From the NCBI GenBank assembly GCA_024811115.1, contig JAKOGH010000446.1:1-64000 (forward strand): DNA of 64,000 nt. Reading direction: 5' to 3'. Below the pieces are notes generated by a model. That model saw nothing but the letters and a program-made list of their open reading frames with translations, was not told the origin of the DNA and did no database searches. Numbering within the stretch: position 1 is the stretch's first letter; each line of letters starts with the position of its first letter. The DNA is from Terana coerulea. Its lineage: Eukaryota > Basidiomycota > Agaricomycetes > Polyporales > Phanerochaetaceae. This document shows positions 24,037 to 41,229 of this stretch, piece after piece. The translations under genes were made by a program, and so were the position numbers.

Positions 24037-25103
24037 ATGTCCTCTGCGGCAAGCCCTCCAATTGCAACGAAGACGGCAACATCGGTCATCGTCGCAAGCG
24101 CACAAGGGACCATTATCACCACCACCGTCTTCGACTCGCCCAGCAGCACCGTGCCGGCGGACGCCTCCCCGCCCTCGTCCGCCACGCGCACGGCGAACGC
24201 GGCGCTCCCAATTGCCGCCATTGCGGGTGGCGCAGCGGCCGGCGTCGTTCTCGCGCTTGCCGCGGTGCTCGTCTGGCACTACTGGGGGCGATCTATCAAA
24301 CGCAAAGAGGCGGAGGAGCGGAAACAGAAGGTGCGCGGCGCTGGGTCTGCTCAGCACAGCGGCGATCCTGGACTAATAGTGGGTGTGCCAGTTTGCGTTC
24401 AAGCAGCTGCAGGAGAACACGCGGCGGAATGCGTCGGGCCCGCGGGACTTCAGCAGCTACATGCCCTCGTTCTCCTTCAAGGGCGAACGCAAGGTGCAGT
24501 TCGTCGCGGCGGGCGCGCCGACGCCCTCGCGCGAGTCGTCGTTCTCAGCGGCAGGCGAGAAGGAGAAGGGCGGTGCGTCGCTCGTCGTTTTCTGTCGTGA
24601 CAGGATGTTGATGGTGCGCTTTAGCTATGGCGGAGACCCTCTCTTCCGTCCCTCCGTTCACCGCGCGCACGCTGAACCATGCACCCGCGCGACCAAGCCC
24701 GCTGGCGCACAGCCTCAGCCCACCCGCCAGCACCGCGCCCTCGCCGACCGAGGCCTCGCACCCGCTCTTGCCCGGGCGCCCCGACACCGACGCCTCCCAG
24801 GCGCCGAGCGCCGCCGCCGGCCCCGCGACGCTCGCCGTCCCTGCGCTGCACCACAAGAGCTCCGTCGCGAGCAGCGTGTCCATGTACTCGACGCAGAGCG
24901 GCGAGGAGCGCCAGCTGCGCGTCCCGCCCGCGCTCATCATGGCCGCGTTCGCGCGCCCCGACCCGACGCAGCCCGTCATCGCGGAGTACAGCCCCGTCGC
25001 GCGGCTCTCGGCGGCGGAATACGACGACCCGAACCGGCTGTCGCACTACAGCACCACGTCGCGGACGTCGCAGCCCGACGTACCCATCGGCTACGCCAAG
25101 TGA
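24037..25103 (+). CDS. Single-pass membrane protein with Ser/Thr-rich ectodomain
   Basis: Exons 24037-24330, 24392-24572 and 24625-25103, 317 aa. Residues 1-55 are Ser/Thr/Ala-rich and suit an O-glycosylated outer segment. One transmembrane helix follows (IAAIAGGAAAGVVLALAAVL, then a Trp/Tyr/basic stop-transfer, WHYWGRSIKRKEAEERK). The cytosolic tail is long, disordered and rich in Ser, Pro and Ala, ending SHYSTTSRTSQPDVPIGYAK. There is no cleaved signal peptide, so it would be a type III or signal-anchor protein. This layout is common in basidiomycete proteins of unknown function, resembling fungal wall-stress-sensor-like proteins only in general form. I do not assign a function. Confidence 0.7.
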
Positions 25104-26008
25104 CCGTCGGCGTTCATGCAAGACGCTCATGATCCCGAACTGTGAGACTCTAGCAGGGTTTTGTTGTTTATTACGGACCTTTTCACGCACTCTCACGGAT
25201 TAGTTACGAGCGGATGACTTTAGACTCGGACATTAACATGGACCTACGTACCTACTTGTTCTCCTAGTTTTCGTACTGCTCTGTTCGCGATGTGTAACGA
25301 TATCTAACGCTGCGATGTAATTGTAGAAAAACGTGGTATTACGAACGCAGAGAACCCATGCAACGTTCCGATGATCGGTAGCAAAGCACGAGGCAAAATT
25401 TCTGGGGTGGTCTTGTGTTGACAGAAGAAGCACAGTGCAGTCTTGCAGTTTGTTCTTCTCGGTACAGATGAAGCGCACGCTCGTCCTCGCTACTGACGAC
25501 CTGGAAACTGTCACAGCACCGGTATCTTCGTGTCTGACCGTACTGAGCTGCGTATGATCAGCGACATTACGATGCGAATCCGCGACAGCCCCATTCCGTG
25601 GCAGAAGGCAGAGAGGAAGAAGCACTTCGAAGCTGGGCATGGCCGGCGGAGGTCATATCCGTTCATTTCACCCTCGGCGGGCGAGTGAAGCAAGATGTGA
25701 AGAGTTGGCCCAAGTCTTCCCTACTTCGGTGATTGCAGCATCAACAGCGTTGACCAGCATTTCGGCTGGCACAGGAATGTTGACAGCGGGAGCCGGTGGG
25801 TGTGCTGCTCTTCCTTTCCTCTAAGCGTACACCGACTTTTATGATGTGTATGAGCGTGTAGCTGGACACGCAAATATGCTAGAGCACTGCGCAGATTAGT
25901 TGCTCTCGTGTGAGGCCACATACCTCGAGCTTCTCGCTTCTACCGTTTTATTCGTGATGCACAAAGGTGTCCAGAGATGCTGTATTATAATTTTATGCGA
26001 ACACGACC
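25104..26008. other. Intergenic region without supported gene
   Basis: About 900 bp. A minus-strand open stretch near 25690-25800 reads PAVNIPVPAEMLVNAVDAAI and might be an exon remnant, but I found no consistent start, splice sites or stop. The remainder looks non-coding. Confidence 0.35.
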
Positions 26009-26764
26009 CTACGATCGCAACGAATCTATGTAATGCTTGAACGCAAAATCTTCAGTACGGTCTTCCGCGAGTAGCACAGCACACTGCTCACCTGCTCTAC
26101 TTTAGAGACGGCATTTTTGAACTCCGTCACTTCCCGGAAGCAATTCAACGAGGTTGTAGGCTGCGACCTGACACGTACACAACCGTCAAGCAGTCAAACA
26201 AAGCAGCCGGGTAGCCCATGACTCACTTGTAGCAATTCACCACCGCCTCGCTCGCCGTCTGCACCTCCGGGAACGCACTGAGGGCCCTCCGCGTCTGGAA
26301 GCGGCCCACCTTCTGCCGCAGCTCCTCCAGGTCGCCCAGCAGCACCGCGCTGCTCCCCACGCCGCCCGCCGCGCCCTCTGCGCCCTCCTCGCCGTCCTGC
26401 GCACTCTCCGTGCCCGCCATCGCGCGCTCGCGGTCGAGGTTCTCCTTCTCCAGCGCCCGCTCGATCTCCTGCCGCACCTGCGCCTCCTCCTCGCGCAGGT
26501 GGCTCAGCTCGGCCTGGATGCGCGCGCGCACCTGCGCGTCGAGCGTCGCCTGCCGCTCCGCGGAGGGCACGGGCGACGCGGTGTTGTCGACGAGGTCGTT
26601 CACGACGTCCTCCGAAAACTGCAGGGCGGCGCGCGAGGGCGGTCGGGTGAGTCAGCGTCGTGTGCGGTGTGAGGTACAGCGCAGGGGAGGCTGCGTACTT
26701 GAATGGGGGTCTCTGAGAAGAAGACCTTGTCCTCTGCGTCTGACTTGGATTGGCCGGCACCCAT
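26009..26764 (-). CDS. MIC19: MICOS complex subunit MIC19
   Basis: Exons 26699-26764, 26227-26618, 26092-26167 and a final exon near 26009-26060. The protein starts MGAGQSKSDAEDKVFFSETP: the Met-Gly-x-x-x-Ser start is a myristoylation-type signal seen in MIC19. A long charged coiled coil follows (ARIQAELSHLREEEAQVRQE), then EELRQKVGRFQTRRALSAFP and a Cys-containing tail (VVNCYKSQPTTSLNCFREVT). The paired Cys correspond to the reduced CHCH-like end of fungal MIC19 (DUF1690 type). The protein organises cristae junctions with MIC60. The last exon is ambiguous: a family-like ending (FAFKHYIDSLRS) needs one base more than the splice phase allows, while an in-phase alternative ends at 25993. Confidence 0.78.
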
Positions 26765-27254
26765 GACAGCGATTACCCGCAGAAGGGACGGCGCGAGAGG
26801 GTGAGTTGCAACATGCGCCGAGCGGCGGGCGTACTGTCTGCGTCCGCACCCGGTTGACGCCTGATGGGCGCTCCACCAGTGTATGTCCTGTTACGGCAGC
26901 CGAACAGGATCGTCACTAACGAAGAACATCTTGGACTTGACTTAACAGGGTATACTTCGGCGTGAATGGGTCGCTGCGTGGCTTAAATACCTGAGAATAT
27001 GCTAACTGTAAGAGCAAAACTACTAGAAATTCTCCGAGCCAGATATTCAATCAATGTAATAGTATTTCTACTTCAATTACAGGCTTGGCAAGTTGGCAAC
27101 TGGTGAGTTCCATTGGCCAGACTCAGATGCATACCCCTGGCCCGATAAACTCACTTTCAACCTTCACTCACTTATTGCTGCAGCCAGATCACAATTGTAG
27201 CACGGCAAAGTGGGGGTTTGCAGCGAGGACTGTTTACTGGTCTGCCGACGGACT
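26765..27254. other. Intergenic region
   Basis: 490 bp with the MIC19 promoter and AT-rich sequence from about 26990 to 27090. No gene seen. Confidence 0.4.
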
Positions 27255-27600
27255 AAAGGGAATTGTAGTCTATGCGTCACACCTCGCGCAACACCCTGGA
27301 TGTAGATGGACAGACTCACAAACGCTTCCCGATCGCAAGAACGGAAATATGGTCTGCCAACTCTTGCCACTGTCGGTCGTAAGCGTACGAAAACAGCTTA
27401 ACCTTTTGGGTCTCAATTCGCCTATCCAGGTGCTCACATTGCACAAACACTCTCGGTGCCATTGGTTCCTTCCACTCCTTTCCATTACCCCCGTCTTGGA
27501 CGAACTCTTCTGCTATGCGATGATCTGATCCCGCGCCCTAGTGCCTATGCGGATTTTGAAATAACTCAGTCATGTATGCCACAGCGAAACCAGAATTCAT
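27255..27600 (-). pseudogene. Truncated copy of the second exon of paralogue 2
   Basis: Read on the minus strand this matches 20845-21165 closely at the DNA level: AYMTELFQNPHRH, then a stop where paralogue 2 has Gly-Tyr, then GNGKEWKEP, ETQKVKLFSYAYDRQWQELA and DHISVLAIGKRL with the same stop and the same 3' flank (the phrase catctacatccagggtgttg). Exon 1 is absent and the reading frame is broken by the internal TAG. It is a partial duplicate on the opposite strand, 6 kb from its source. Confidence 0.8.
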
Positions 27601-27729
27601 GAGGGCCTCAGGAAAAGTGGCAGTCAAGTGCCAATTGCAGGGCAGTTACTGAGTTGAAGTGCAATAACACAAAATATACTGTCCGTACATACACACCTAC
27701 TCCTACAGCGGCCGGCACAGGCCCAACGA

Positions 27730-30642
<2,913 letters not shown>

Positions 30643-30876
30643 GCTGCCAGTAGAGACCGTAAGTTGAGGTCAGGGATGTGAGCAGTCGCTGCCTGAGAGC
30701 TTGAGCGCCCACTCTGACGGTGCCGTTCCGTCGCCACGTGCGGCTCGGCAATGCCCGACCTTCACAGCGGCGGAGGCTTGTCATAGTCTGTTAAGCAGCT
30801 TCACTCACTGCCGTTCATTCTCAACCTTCGTCTCTACTAACGGCACTCGTTTCGAAACAAGCAGACACCTCCCGCC
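30643..30876. promoter_or_regulatory. Shared divergent promoter, CDC5 / YJU2
   Basis: 234 bp between the starts of two NineTeen-Complex-linked splicing genes. No TATA box evident. The arrangement would allow joint control. Confidence 0.5.
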
Positions 30877-31854
30877 ATGTCTGAACGTAAAGGTACGCTC
30901 TCAAACACCTTTTCAGCCAGAGCACAGTAGCTGACCACCTCCTCTTGCAGTATTGAACAAGTACTTCCCCCGGACTTCGATCCGTCTCTTATCCCTCGCA
31001 GGAAGCAACCGAAGAATTCGCAGCAGGTTGTGCGTCTGATGGCACCGTTTTCTATGCGCTGCAATACCTGCGGAGAGTACATTTACAAGGGCAAGAAGTT
31101 CAACGCGCGGAAGGAGACAGTGGAAGGGGAGGATTACTATGGTATCAAGATATTTAGATTCTACATCAAATGGTATGTCTACAAGGCTTCATTAGCTGCT
31201 TGGGTGTGCTAATATGACGCCGACAGTACTCTCTGCTCTGCTGAAATCACGTTCAAGACAGACCCGAAGAACACAGACTACTCCGCTGAGCATGGTGCCT
31301 CACGCAACTTCGAGCCCTGGCGAGATGAGCAGGCGGTCGTGGAGGAGGACCGTCTGGCGAAGATGGAGGAAGAAGAGAATAATCCGATGAAGGCCCTCGA
31401 GAACCGGACGGTGGACTCGAAGCGCGAGATGGACATCCTGGACGCGCTGCAAGACATCCGGGCCCGCAACGCGCGGAACGAGCGGGTGGGGCAGTCGTCT
31501 GCGGATCTGCTGGACCGAGTATACGCAGAGGACGAGGAGACGGAGGAGGACCGAGCACAGAAGAAGGCAGAGGAGGAGGACGAGGCGTTGGTGCGGCAGG
31601 TCTTCTCCAAAGTGTCGATGCCCACCCCAGGGTCGTCGGGCTCCAGCTTGCAGGCAAAGGAGGAGAAGGTTGTGACCGTGAAAAGGAAAGCAGACGGAGA
31701 TGAGCCCGACCTGCACAGCCTCTTGCCGGAGTCTACACGGACGTTGATAGCGTCAAAGGTGGCTGCGATACCGGTGGTCAAGAAGCGAAAGACAGACATG
31801 AAGAACTCGTTGGGCATCAAAATAAAGAAGGCCCCGGCGAAGGTGGCTGCATAG
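30877..31854 (+). CDS. YJU2: Splicing factor YJU2 (CCDC94 family; one-base frame break)
   Basis: Exons 30877-30892, 30951-31172 and 31227-31854, 288 aa after correction. The N-terminus MSERKVLNKYF, the zinc-binding Cys pairs in [20 protein letters not shown] and [20 protein letters not shown], and [10 protein letters not shown] are diagnostic of YJU2/CCDC94. Acidic and basic low-complexity segments follow, ending in a lysine-rich tail ([20 protein letters not shown]). YJU2 acts with PRP2 and the NineTeen Complex at the first transesterification. Odd: a C run at 30967-30971 is one base short of what the conserved [16 protein letters not shown] frame needs; I attribute that to the assembly. Divergent from CDC5, another NTC gene. 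Confidence 0.9.
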
Positions 31855-32072
31855 CTGTGCTTATATCATTGGCTTTCTGGCGGATTGTGTAGTGTACTTG
31901 TATCATTACTTTGCATTTCATGGAGATGAAATAGGGGTTATGTCGTAGCGGGAATGACATCACACCCATGCAGAGCGGCAATACAAAATTAGGCAACGAG
32001 CTAAAAGCACGCATCTTCATGCACGACGACCACAGCGACGGCCCCTACACGACAGTGCTCTAGACCGACAAC

Positions 32073-34469
32073 ATGTTACAGTATCTCACTGCTAGTATAT
32101 CCACGCTGTTTCGAATAGCAACCTATCTGTTCCTGCGAGTGGTAAGTCTCCGCTTCCGGCCAGGCTCAATGGCAAAATTCATCGAATTTGTACTCCAGAT
32201 ACCTTCACATGTACTGCGTCAAGTTCTTCCTGTACTCTTTGTGCTTTATCTCTCGTCATTGTACCTCACACCTACACCCCACCCCGCGCAAGTGATAGTC
32301 GAGACAGAGGAGACCGAACTGTCAAATGGGGATGTCGATGTCAAGGTTAAGGAGACGGTGGTAGCGGTCCAGAATGAATCGCCAGAAGTGAGTAAATCAT
32401 ACTTGTCTTATGTAGCTGAAAATTGAACATTTTATAGTATCGTAAAGGGGCGTTACAGGCGTTGCTGTTCTCCATTCCCTCGCCCGCACGAGCACTCAAT
32501 TTGGCGAACCTCGGAATCAACACTCTACTGTTCCTCCTTGCTCTCGACTTCACACTGTACCCTGTTATCGACAATGCCTCAGACGTTGTGTTTACTCGTG
32601 TTGGCGCAGTATATCCCGACGCTGCGAAACTCATGGTCCGTTACCCTCTCGTGAACGCCACCGACCGCGAAGTCCGCGTGCTATGGCGCCAAGAATCCAA
32701 CCTGGACAGTCTGTGGAACCCTGGTCCGAAGCTGAACCTCACCGCCGAGAACGACTGGGTCAGCACGGCTCAGCTGGATGGGCTTTGGCCGAGCACCCAC
32801 TACGAATGTAGGCAGCTTTGCAATGGTGCTGTAGCGTGCTGTAATCATACGTTTTGTAGATACGCTCGCGGACAGCGAGGGCAACGTGCTCCCGCACCCT
32901 GCGAAACCCATCAAGTTCCACACGTTCCCCGGACCCCCGACTTCCCTCTGGCTCGCACTTCCGCTTCATTGCATCGTCATGCGCCACCCCTAACTTCCCC
33001 TATGCGCCTTTACAGAACCGCCGAATCAAAGGATATGACCTGCTGGCGGATTATCTCTGGCCGTCGAAAGTATCGAAGGCACCCACAGTATTATTGAATT
33101 CCACAACTGAGAATGCGACAGTCGCGATCCCCGCAGCTATAGACGTTGCTCCAACAGAGTTCATGGTCTTCATGGGCGATTTCATCTATGCCGACGTCCC
33201 CATGTACTTCGGTGACGATTATGAGACATACAGGCGGTTGTATCGGCGAAATTACAACAGTGATAGTTTCCGCAAGGTCTATGAGCGTCTGCGTAAGTGT
33301 GGTTTCTGTATCTTTATCGTCTGTGCTGTGCTCATTCAGGTTACAGCGATATTCCATACATACGATGATCACGAAGTGAGCTAGCTCCCATGCGCTCCGA
33401 CACTTCAGCTGATTCTCTGCTGTAGATCATCAACAATTACATCGGTGAAGGAAACGATTCGAAGCCGCCATTCGCAAGAGCCGATAACGCTTTCCGGCTG
33501 TACAACGCAGACGCGAATTACGAATCTCGCGAGCATGATCAACACTACTATGACTTCCGCTACGCGGACGTGGCCTTCTTCGTTATGGATACCCGGCGTC
33601 ACCGGTCTGACATCACGGAGACGGACGCAACTGAACGCACCATGCTGGGCGACACGCAGCTGACGGCTCTGTATGAGTGGTTGGGCAGGGTACGTGTGCG
33701 TACTAGCCGTACACGAAGTAGCACTAACACGCGTCGAACAGGTTAACAACACCGCAACTTTCAAGTTCATCGTCTCCTCGGTTCCATTCACGTCCCTATG
33801 GACGCACGACGCACAGAAAGATTCATGGGCCGCGTACCCCTACGAGAAGCTGTCGCTCCTGAACGCCCTGCACTCCGTCACGAACGTCATCATCCTCTCC
33901 GGCGACCGCCACGAGTTCGCCGCGATCAAGTTTAACGGCGAGGGCCGCGGCCACAACATCCTCGAGGTCTCGACGAGTCCCATCAGCATGTTCTATGTTC
34001 CCTTCATCCGCACCCTCCGGTCGCTCAGCGAAAACACGGTGAAGACCGTCAAGGAAGTCGTGCGCGAGCTGGAGGGCAAGCCAGTGACCGATCTGGTCGA
34101 GGAGGAATTGCCGCAAGAAGAAGTGATTCAGTACATTGCTGAAGGGAACTACAAATGGTGAGTAAATTCTATCTTCTACCATTTAGCACAGCGTCTCACA
34201 TGTATGACAGGTCTTCCTTCGAGGTGGACACTCGGGATCTTAACCGCCCACTATCAATTTGGAGGTCATGATCGACGGCAAGTCAGCCTACAAGTACGTC
34301 TATTGCTTCTGTCTGGATGAAAGTATACCGATGTTTTCTTCTTCCGCAGGCTCGAAGTCGCAGGAAACCTGTGGTTCTCAAATCGAGTGCTGCTCTGCAG
34401 GCCTTCGTTCCGCAGGGCCTCAAGGGTTTCCTCGACAAGGTCGGACTGAACCCGGCACGGTGGTTCTGA
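32073..34469 (+). CDS. PhoD-like metallophosphatase with N-terminal membrane anchors (frame breaks)
   Basis: Exons 32073-32141, 32199-32387, 32438-32807, 32860-33292, 33347-33375, 33426-33689, 33742-34157, 34211-34293 and 34364-34469, about 652 aa. Two or three hydrophobic helices stand at the N-terminus (LPVLFVLYLSSLYL and NTLLFLLALDFTLYPV). The phosphatase core follows: FMVFMGDFIYADVP and FHTYDDHE carry metal-binding Asp and His, then FFVMDTRRHRSD and ILSGDRHEF. This is the PhoD-like/alkaline phosphatase D class of fungal membrane-bound phosphodiesterases, with the active site outside the cytosol by prediction. Breaks: one surplus base around 32927-32938 in C runs (before DPRLPSGSHFRFIASSCATP) and one missing G near 34261 (before EVMIDGKSAYK). 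Substrate unknown. Confidence 0.8.
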
Positions 34470-34554
34470 GTGACGGATCCCCTCCGTAGACGTGGATTAC
34501 ACTAACGTACGACGATATCAATTGTACTGCACTACTACAGCACGACCCTAGATC

Positions 34555-38145
<3,591 letters not shown>

Positions 38146-38861
38146 GAAGCGAGAGAGGCCAGAGAGTGACGGTCAAGAGCAGGTCGTGAGCGCTTATATG
38201 GTTCTGGCCGTGGTGGCGTTTGCGGAGAAATCACAAGCTTAGCACCGAGGCGCGGGGTAAAGCAACTAAAGGCGAAATCATCGACTCAAAAGCGTTGACG
38301 GGCTGCTTATATTCAAAGAACAGGAAGCCAGAGATATAATAATCATGAATATACATGGTCGAGCCTGCGCATGTTGGTTTCCCCGCCGAGGTGGCTGTCA
38401 GCCCTCTGCGGCGGGTACTCATCCTGGAGACCACGAAAAGGTCTGCGCCAGGAGGCACACCACATCAGTGCGCCTCCCTCCTCCAGGTCCTGTGTTAGCA
38501 TCCAAAATTTAAAAGGGTCGGCCTGATGTCGGAAGCGCGCGCAGGGGGTGTCGGGGTGTCGGTCGCAACTATATAAACGGGGGATAAAAGGCAATCAGCG
38601 CAGCGGGTCCCGGAGCAGGCCAGGGTTTTCGGGGATAAACGTCCAACTGCCAGCCGGACCACCGCCGACAAGCGGCTTCAAGTGTAGCTGTGCACACTAC
38701 ACCTTCCACCACTCGTCCGTGACCCCTCTTCATCTCCCCAGACCACCGCCAACGAAGGACTTCAAATGCGGCTGCGCACACCGCACCATCCGCCCTCGCC
38801 CGTGTCTCCGCACCACCCGCCACGGTCCCCGAGAAACCCTGAAACGATGGCGTACCTTAAT

Positions 38862-39272
38862 CTACCATAGCCCGGCCAAAACTTGCATCTCGTAACCCTC
38901 CTTGCGGTACTTGATGTCGTAGCGTTCCCGAGCGACATCGAGAGGGATGAGATGCAAGTTGGACTTGAAGAGCGGCTGCGCCAGCGCAGCCTCGAGGTCG
39001 GCGTAGGTGGTGGTCGGCGTGCGCGTCGTCGATGTCGAGGTCGCCCGCGACGATGACGAGGTCGAGGACGCACAGGTCGAGGACGAGGACGAGGAGGAAG
39101 AGCGCGTCCGGCGCGGCCTGAGGAGGCGGAGGGCGCGGTAGACGATGTTCCGGTTCTTGCGGGTCTCGCTGAGCAGGATGAGGTCCGGCCTCTCCGCCAT
39201 CTTTGCACAGTGGGGGATGTAGAGGAGCGCCTCCGGGGCGACCATGGGCACGGGGGTAGCGTAGTGCTGCAT
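38862..39272 (-). CDS. Small unknown protein, family member A
   Basis: Intronless, 136 aa, starting MQHYATPVPMVAPEALLYIP. It has a middle region of basic residues and a long serine/threonine stretch (RTRSSSSSSS..., TSTSTTRTPTTTY). It ends with a conserved block, HLIPLDVARERYDIKYRKEG, then YEMQVLAGLW. The same block occurs in members B (49733) and C (54967), so the family is defined by it. The short C-terminal helix with Arg/Lys/Tyr looks like an interaction peptide. A TATAAAA lies 99-105 bp upstream of the ATG (39371-39377 on the plus strand as ttttata), and the leader is CA-rich, as in the other members. No known domain. Confidence 0.65.
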   Translation of the reverse strand: MQHYATPVPMVAPEALLYIPHCAKMAERPDLILLSETRKNRNIVYRALRLLRPRRTRSSSSSSSSTCASSTSSSSRATSTSTTRTPTTTYADLEAALAQPLFKSNLHLIPLDVARERYDIKYRKEGYEMQVLAGLW

Positions 39273-39370
39273 GGTGTAGTGTGTGGGTGTGCGTGGGTTG
39301 TGCGGGTGGGATGGATGGATGGGTGTGGGGTGCAAGATGCGATGAGGGAAGACAGGGCATGTGCGAGGGA

Positions 39371-39377
39371 TTTTATA
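39371..39377 (-). promoter_or_regulatory. TATA box of small-protein gene A
   Basis: TATAAAA about 100 bp upstream of the ATG. The same element and the following leader (cttccctcatcgcatcttg, then CACAC-rich) are kept upstream of copy B at 50225-50231. Member C has TATAAAA at 54858-54864 with a comparable CACACCC leader. Confidence 0.6.
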
Positions 39378-39908
39378 CCTTTCAGAGCCGGGCTCAGCCA
39401 GCAGTCAGCCGCACCGCCAGCCACGTCCCAATCCGTCCTCGATCTGCAGCCTCAGAAGAAGTGTGACATACGGAATTTCCACGAGGATCCCGGGTGGCTT
39501 CTGCGGCTGACATGGACCGTCCGGGACTACAGTTGTAGGTCTCGAGCGCACTTGCGCGGTGCCATCCTCCGTCGTTCTCGCCTGACGAGTCGTGATTGGT
39601 TACCGACAATGTGTTCATCGACTCCGGATTTAATCATATCACTCAGGGGCTCCCGCAGCAGATCGTAAGCAATGCGCACCTTTGTACGCCTCAGGCAGGC
39701 TAGTGCAGCACTGTCCGCCGCCACCGAGTACCCCGCACGTACCCCTATAAGAAGTCGGTCGGGTGACCGAGAATACGGATCGCCGGCTCTTGAACCCAGA
39801 AACTCGAATCTACCGTTTGCATCCATATTGAGAATGCCGAGGCCCTCTAGCACTCTGTCTCTGCTGTATGGCATAGTGCCCACAATGAGCGCTTAACGCC
39901 ACGAAGAA

Positions 39909-39934
39909 CACGGAAGCATTGTTATGCTTCCGTG
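39909..39934. repeat. Perfect 11-bp inverted repeat (hairpin)
   Basis: CACGGAAGCAT, a 4-nt loop (TGTT), then ATGCTTCCGTG. The same structure stands in duplication copy B near 50757, with one mismatch. Function unknown. Confidence 0.7.
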
Positions 39935-40460
39935 ACCTTGGCGGTGCAGAACGGAAGCATTTTTGAAACACTGCTGGAAGAGCATACATTGAGATAATAA
40001 TCTTGACGGCGCCATGATGTCGGTCACTGCTGTTCTCGCCGAAAACATCGCACGGTGGAATTCATGTGAAAGCTCAGTATCTGCTTCTGAGGCTGACGCA
40101 GGCGGTCGAGATCGAGCTCCGTCGCCGTGTTGAGTAACTAGTCAATGAGGTCTTGCGTAATCACTTCTTTTGCGGCTGCAAAACTCCCATTGTACTCCGT
40201 GGGATCTAACTATAGCTGTCAGAGGCTGGTAGAACAAATCATATGAAGAACGTGCACACCTTGACCGAACACTTCGGGGTGCTTCTCCTCAAGTAGGGGC
40301 TCTGAGTGAAGAGTGTGTCCAATTGCTTGGGACTGTTGAGCATATGCTGCGATTCGACTTCATGCTTCTGACGACCTGCGAGCCACACGGACCATGGCCA
40401 TGTCTCGGGCATCTTGCATTCGGTGACGGTGACGCTACATGGCCCGAGTGGTATTCGGAG

Positions 40461-41229
40461 GTGGATGACTGACACCGAGAGGTGCAATGCGGTCTTTTTG
40501 GTACGATTATTTATCGAAAGATTATGGAGTGAGCTACATGGTGTAAATGGCAAGTCGAGCTAGAGAGGATGTCGGTAACTTGAATGTGACGTATTTACGT
40601 TCTTCTGACTGTTCATACGCTGATCTCAGCCTGTTATCCCAATGTCAGATTCTCGAATACATGCTGAATACGGGAACTCAACCGTAATATTGACTGAGTC
40701 CGTTCAGGCGTGACAAGCATCGAACGTGTCGTAGTGGTTGCAAAATACTCATAGACGCCCATTGGGGCTCAAACGCCACCAAGCAACCGGAAGATCCCAG
40801 GACTGCGTCCAGCGCGCTTCAGGATCTCTAGTCACGATTGTCTTCGAGACATCAACAACACGCGTGCACCAGTGCTGAGCTAGGGGTGATTCAGCTACAT
40901 ATGTCCCCGTTCGACCTTTCGAATGTCGAGCTGTGCAGGTCAATGGACGAGACTCGCATTTATTCCATGCACGCAGGTAGATGTTTATTGTACAATTCGG
41001 ATGTTACTGGATTTGATACCTTAGCGACTTTGAGCTGTTCCACTTTCCCCATTTCCACCTATGCTTCCAACCCTAGTCCGATGCGAGACGCACTCCATAT
41101 GTCTCACGCAGGAATAAGAGACCATGTCGGCTCTAGGGCAGGGTCGCTCTCAAGAATCACCTACATGTCGGGACGTTCTTAGAATCTGAACAAGCCTGAT
41201 CATGTGCGAGGACTTACCGGGTCGATGAT
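40461..41229. other. Intergenic region beyond the duplication
   Basis: About 770 bp with no supported gene; the 3' flank of the dehydratase pseudogene lies at its right end. Confidence 0.35.

Larger units (their letters stand above)
38355..40460. repeat. Segmental duplication, copy A (about 2.1 kb direct repeat)
   Basis: Matches 49222-51330 in the same orientation over almost its whole length with small differences. Shared landmarks: catgttggtttcccc at the left, gatgtcggaagcgcgcgcag, tatataaac, the small-protein gene, the phrase atcactcaggggct, the hairpin at 39909, and cgagccacacggaccatgg at the right. A minus-strand ORF at 39527-39883 (MPYSRDRVLEGLGILNMDAN) is open in this copy but broken in copy B, so I do not call it a gene. 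Confidence 0.85.
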
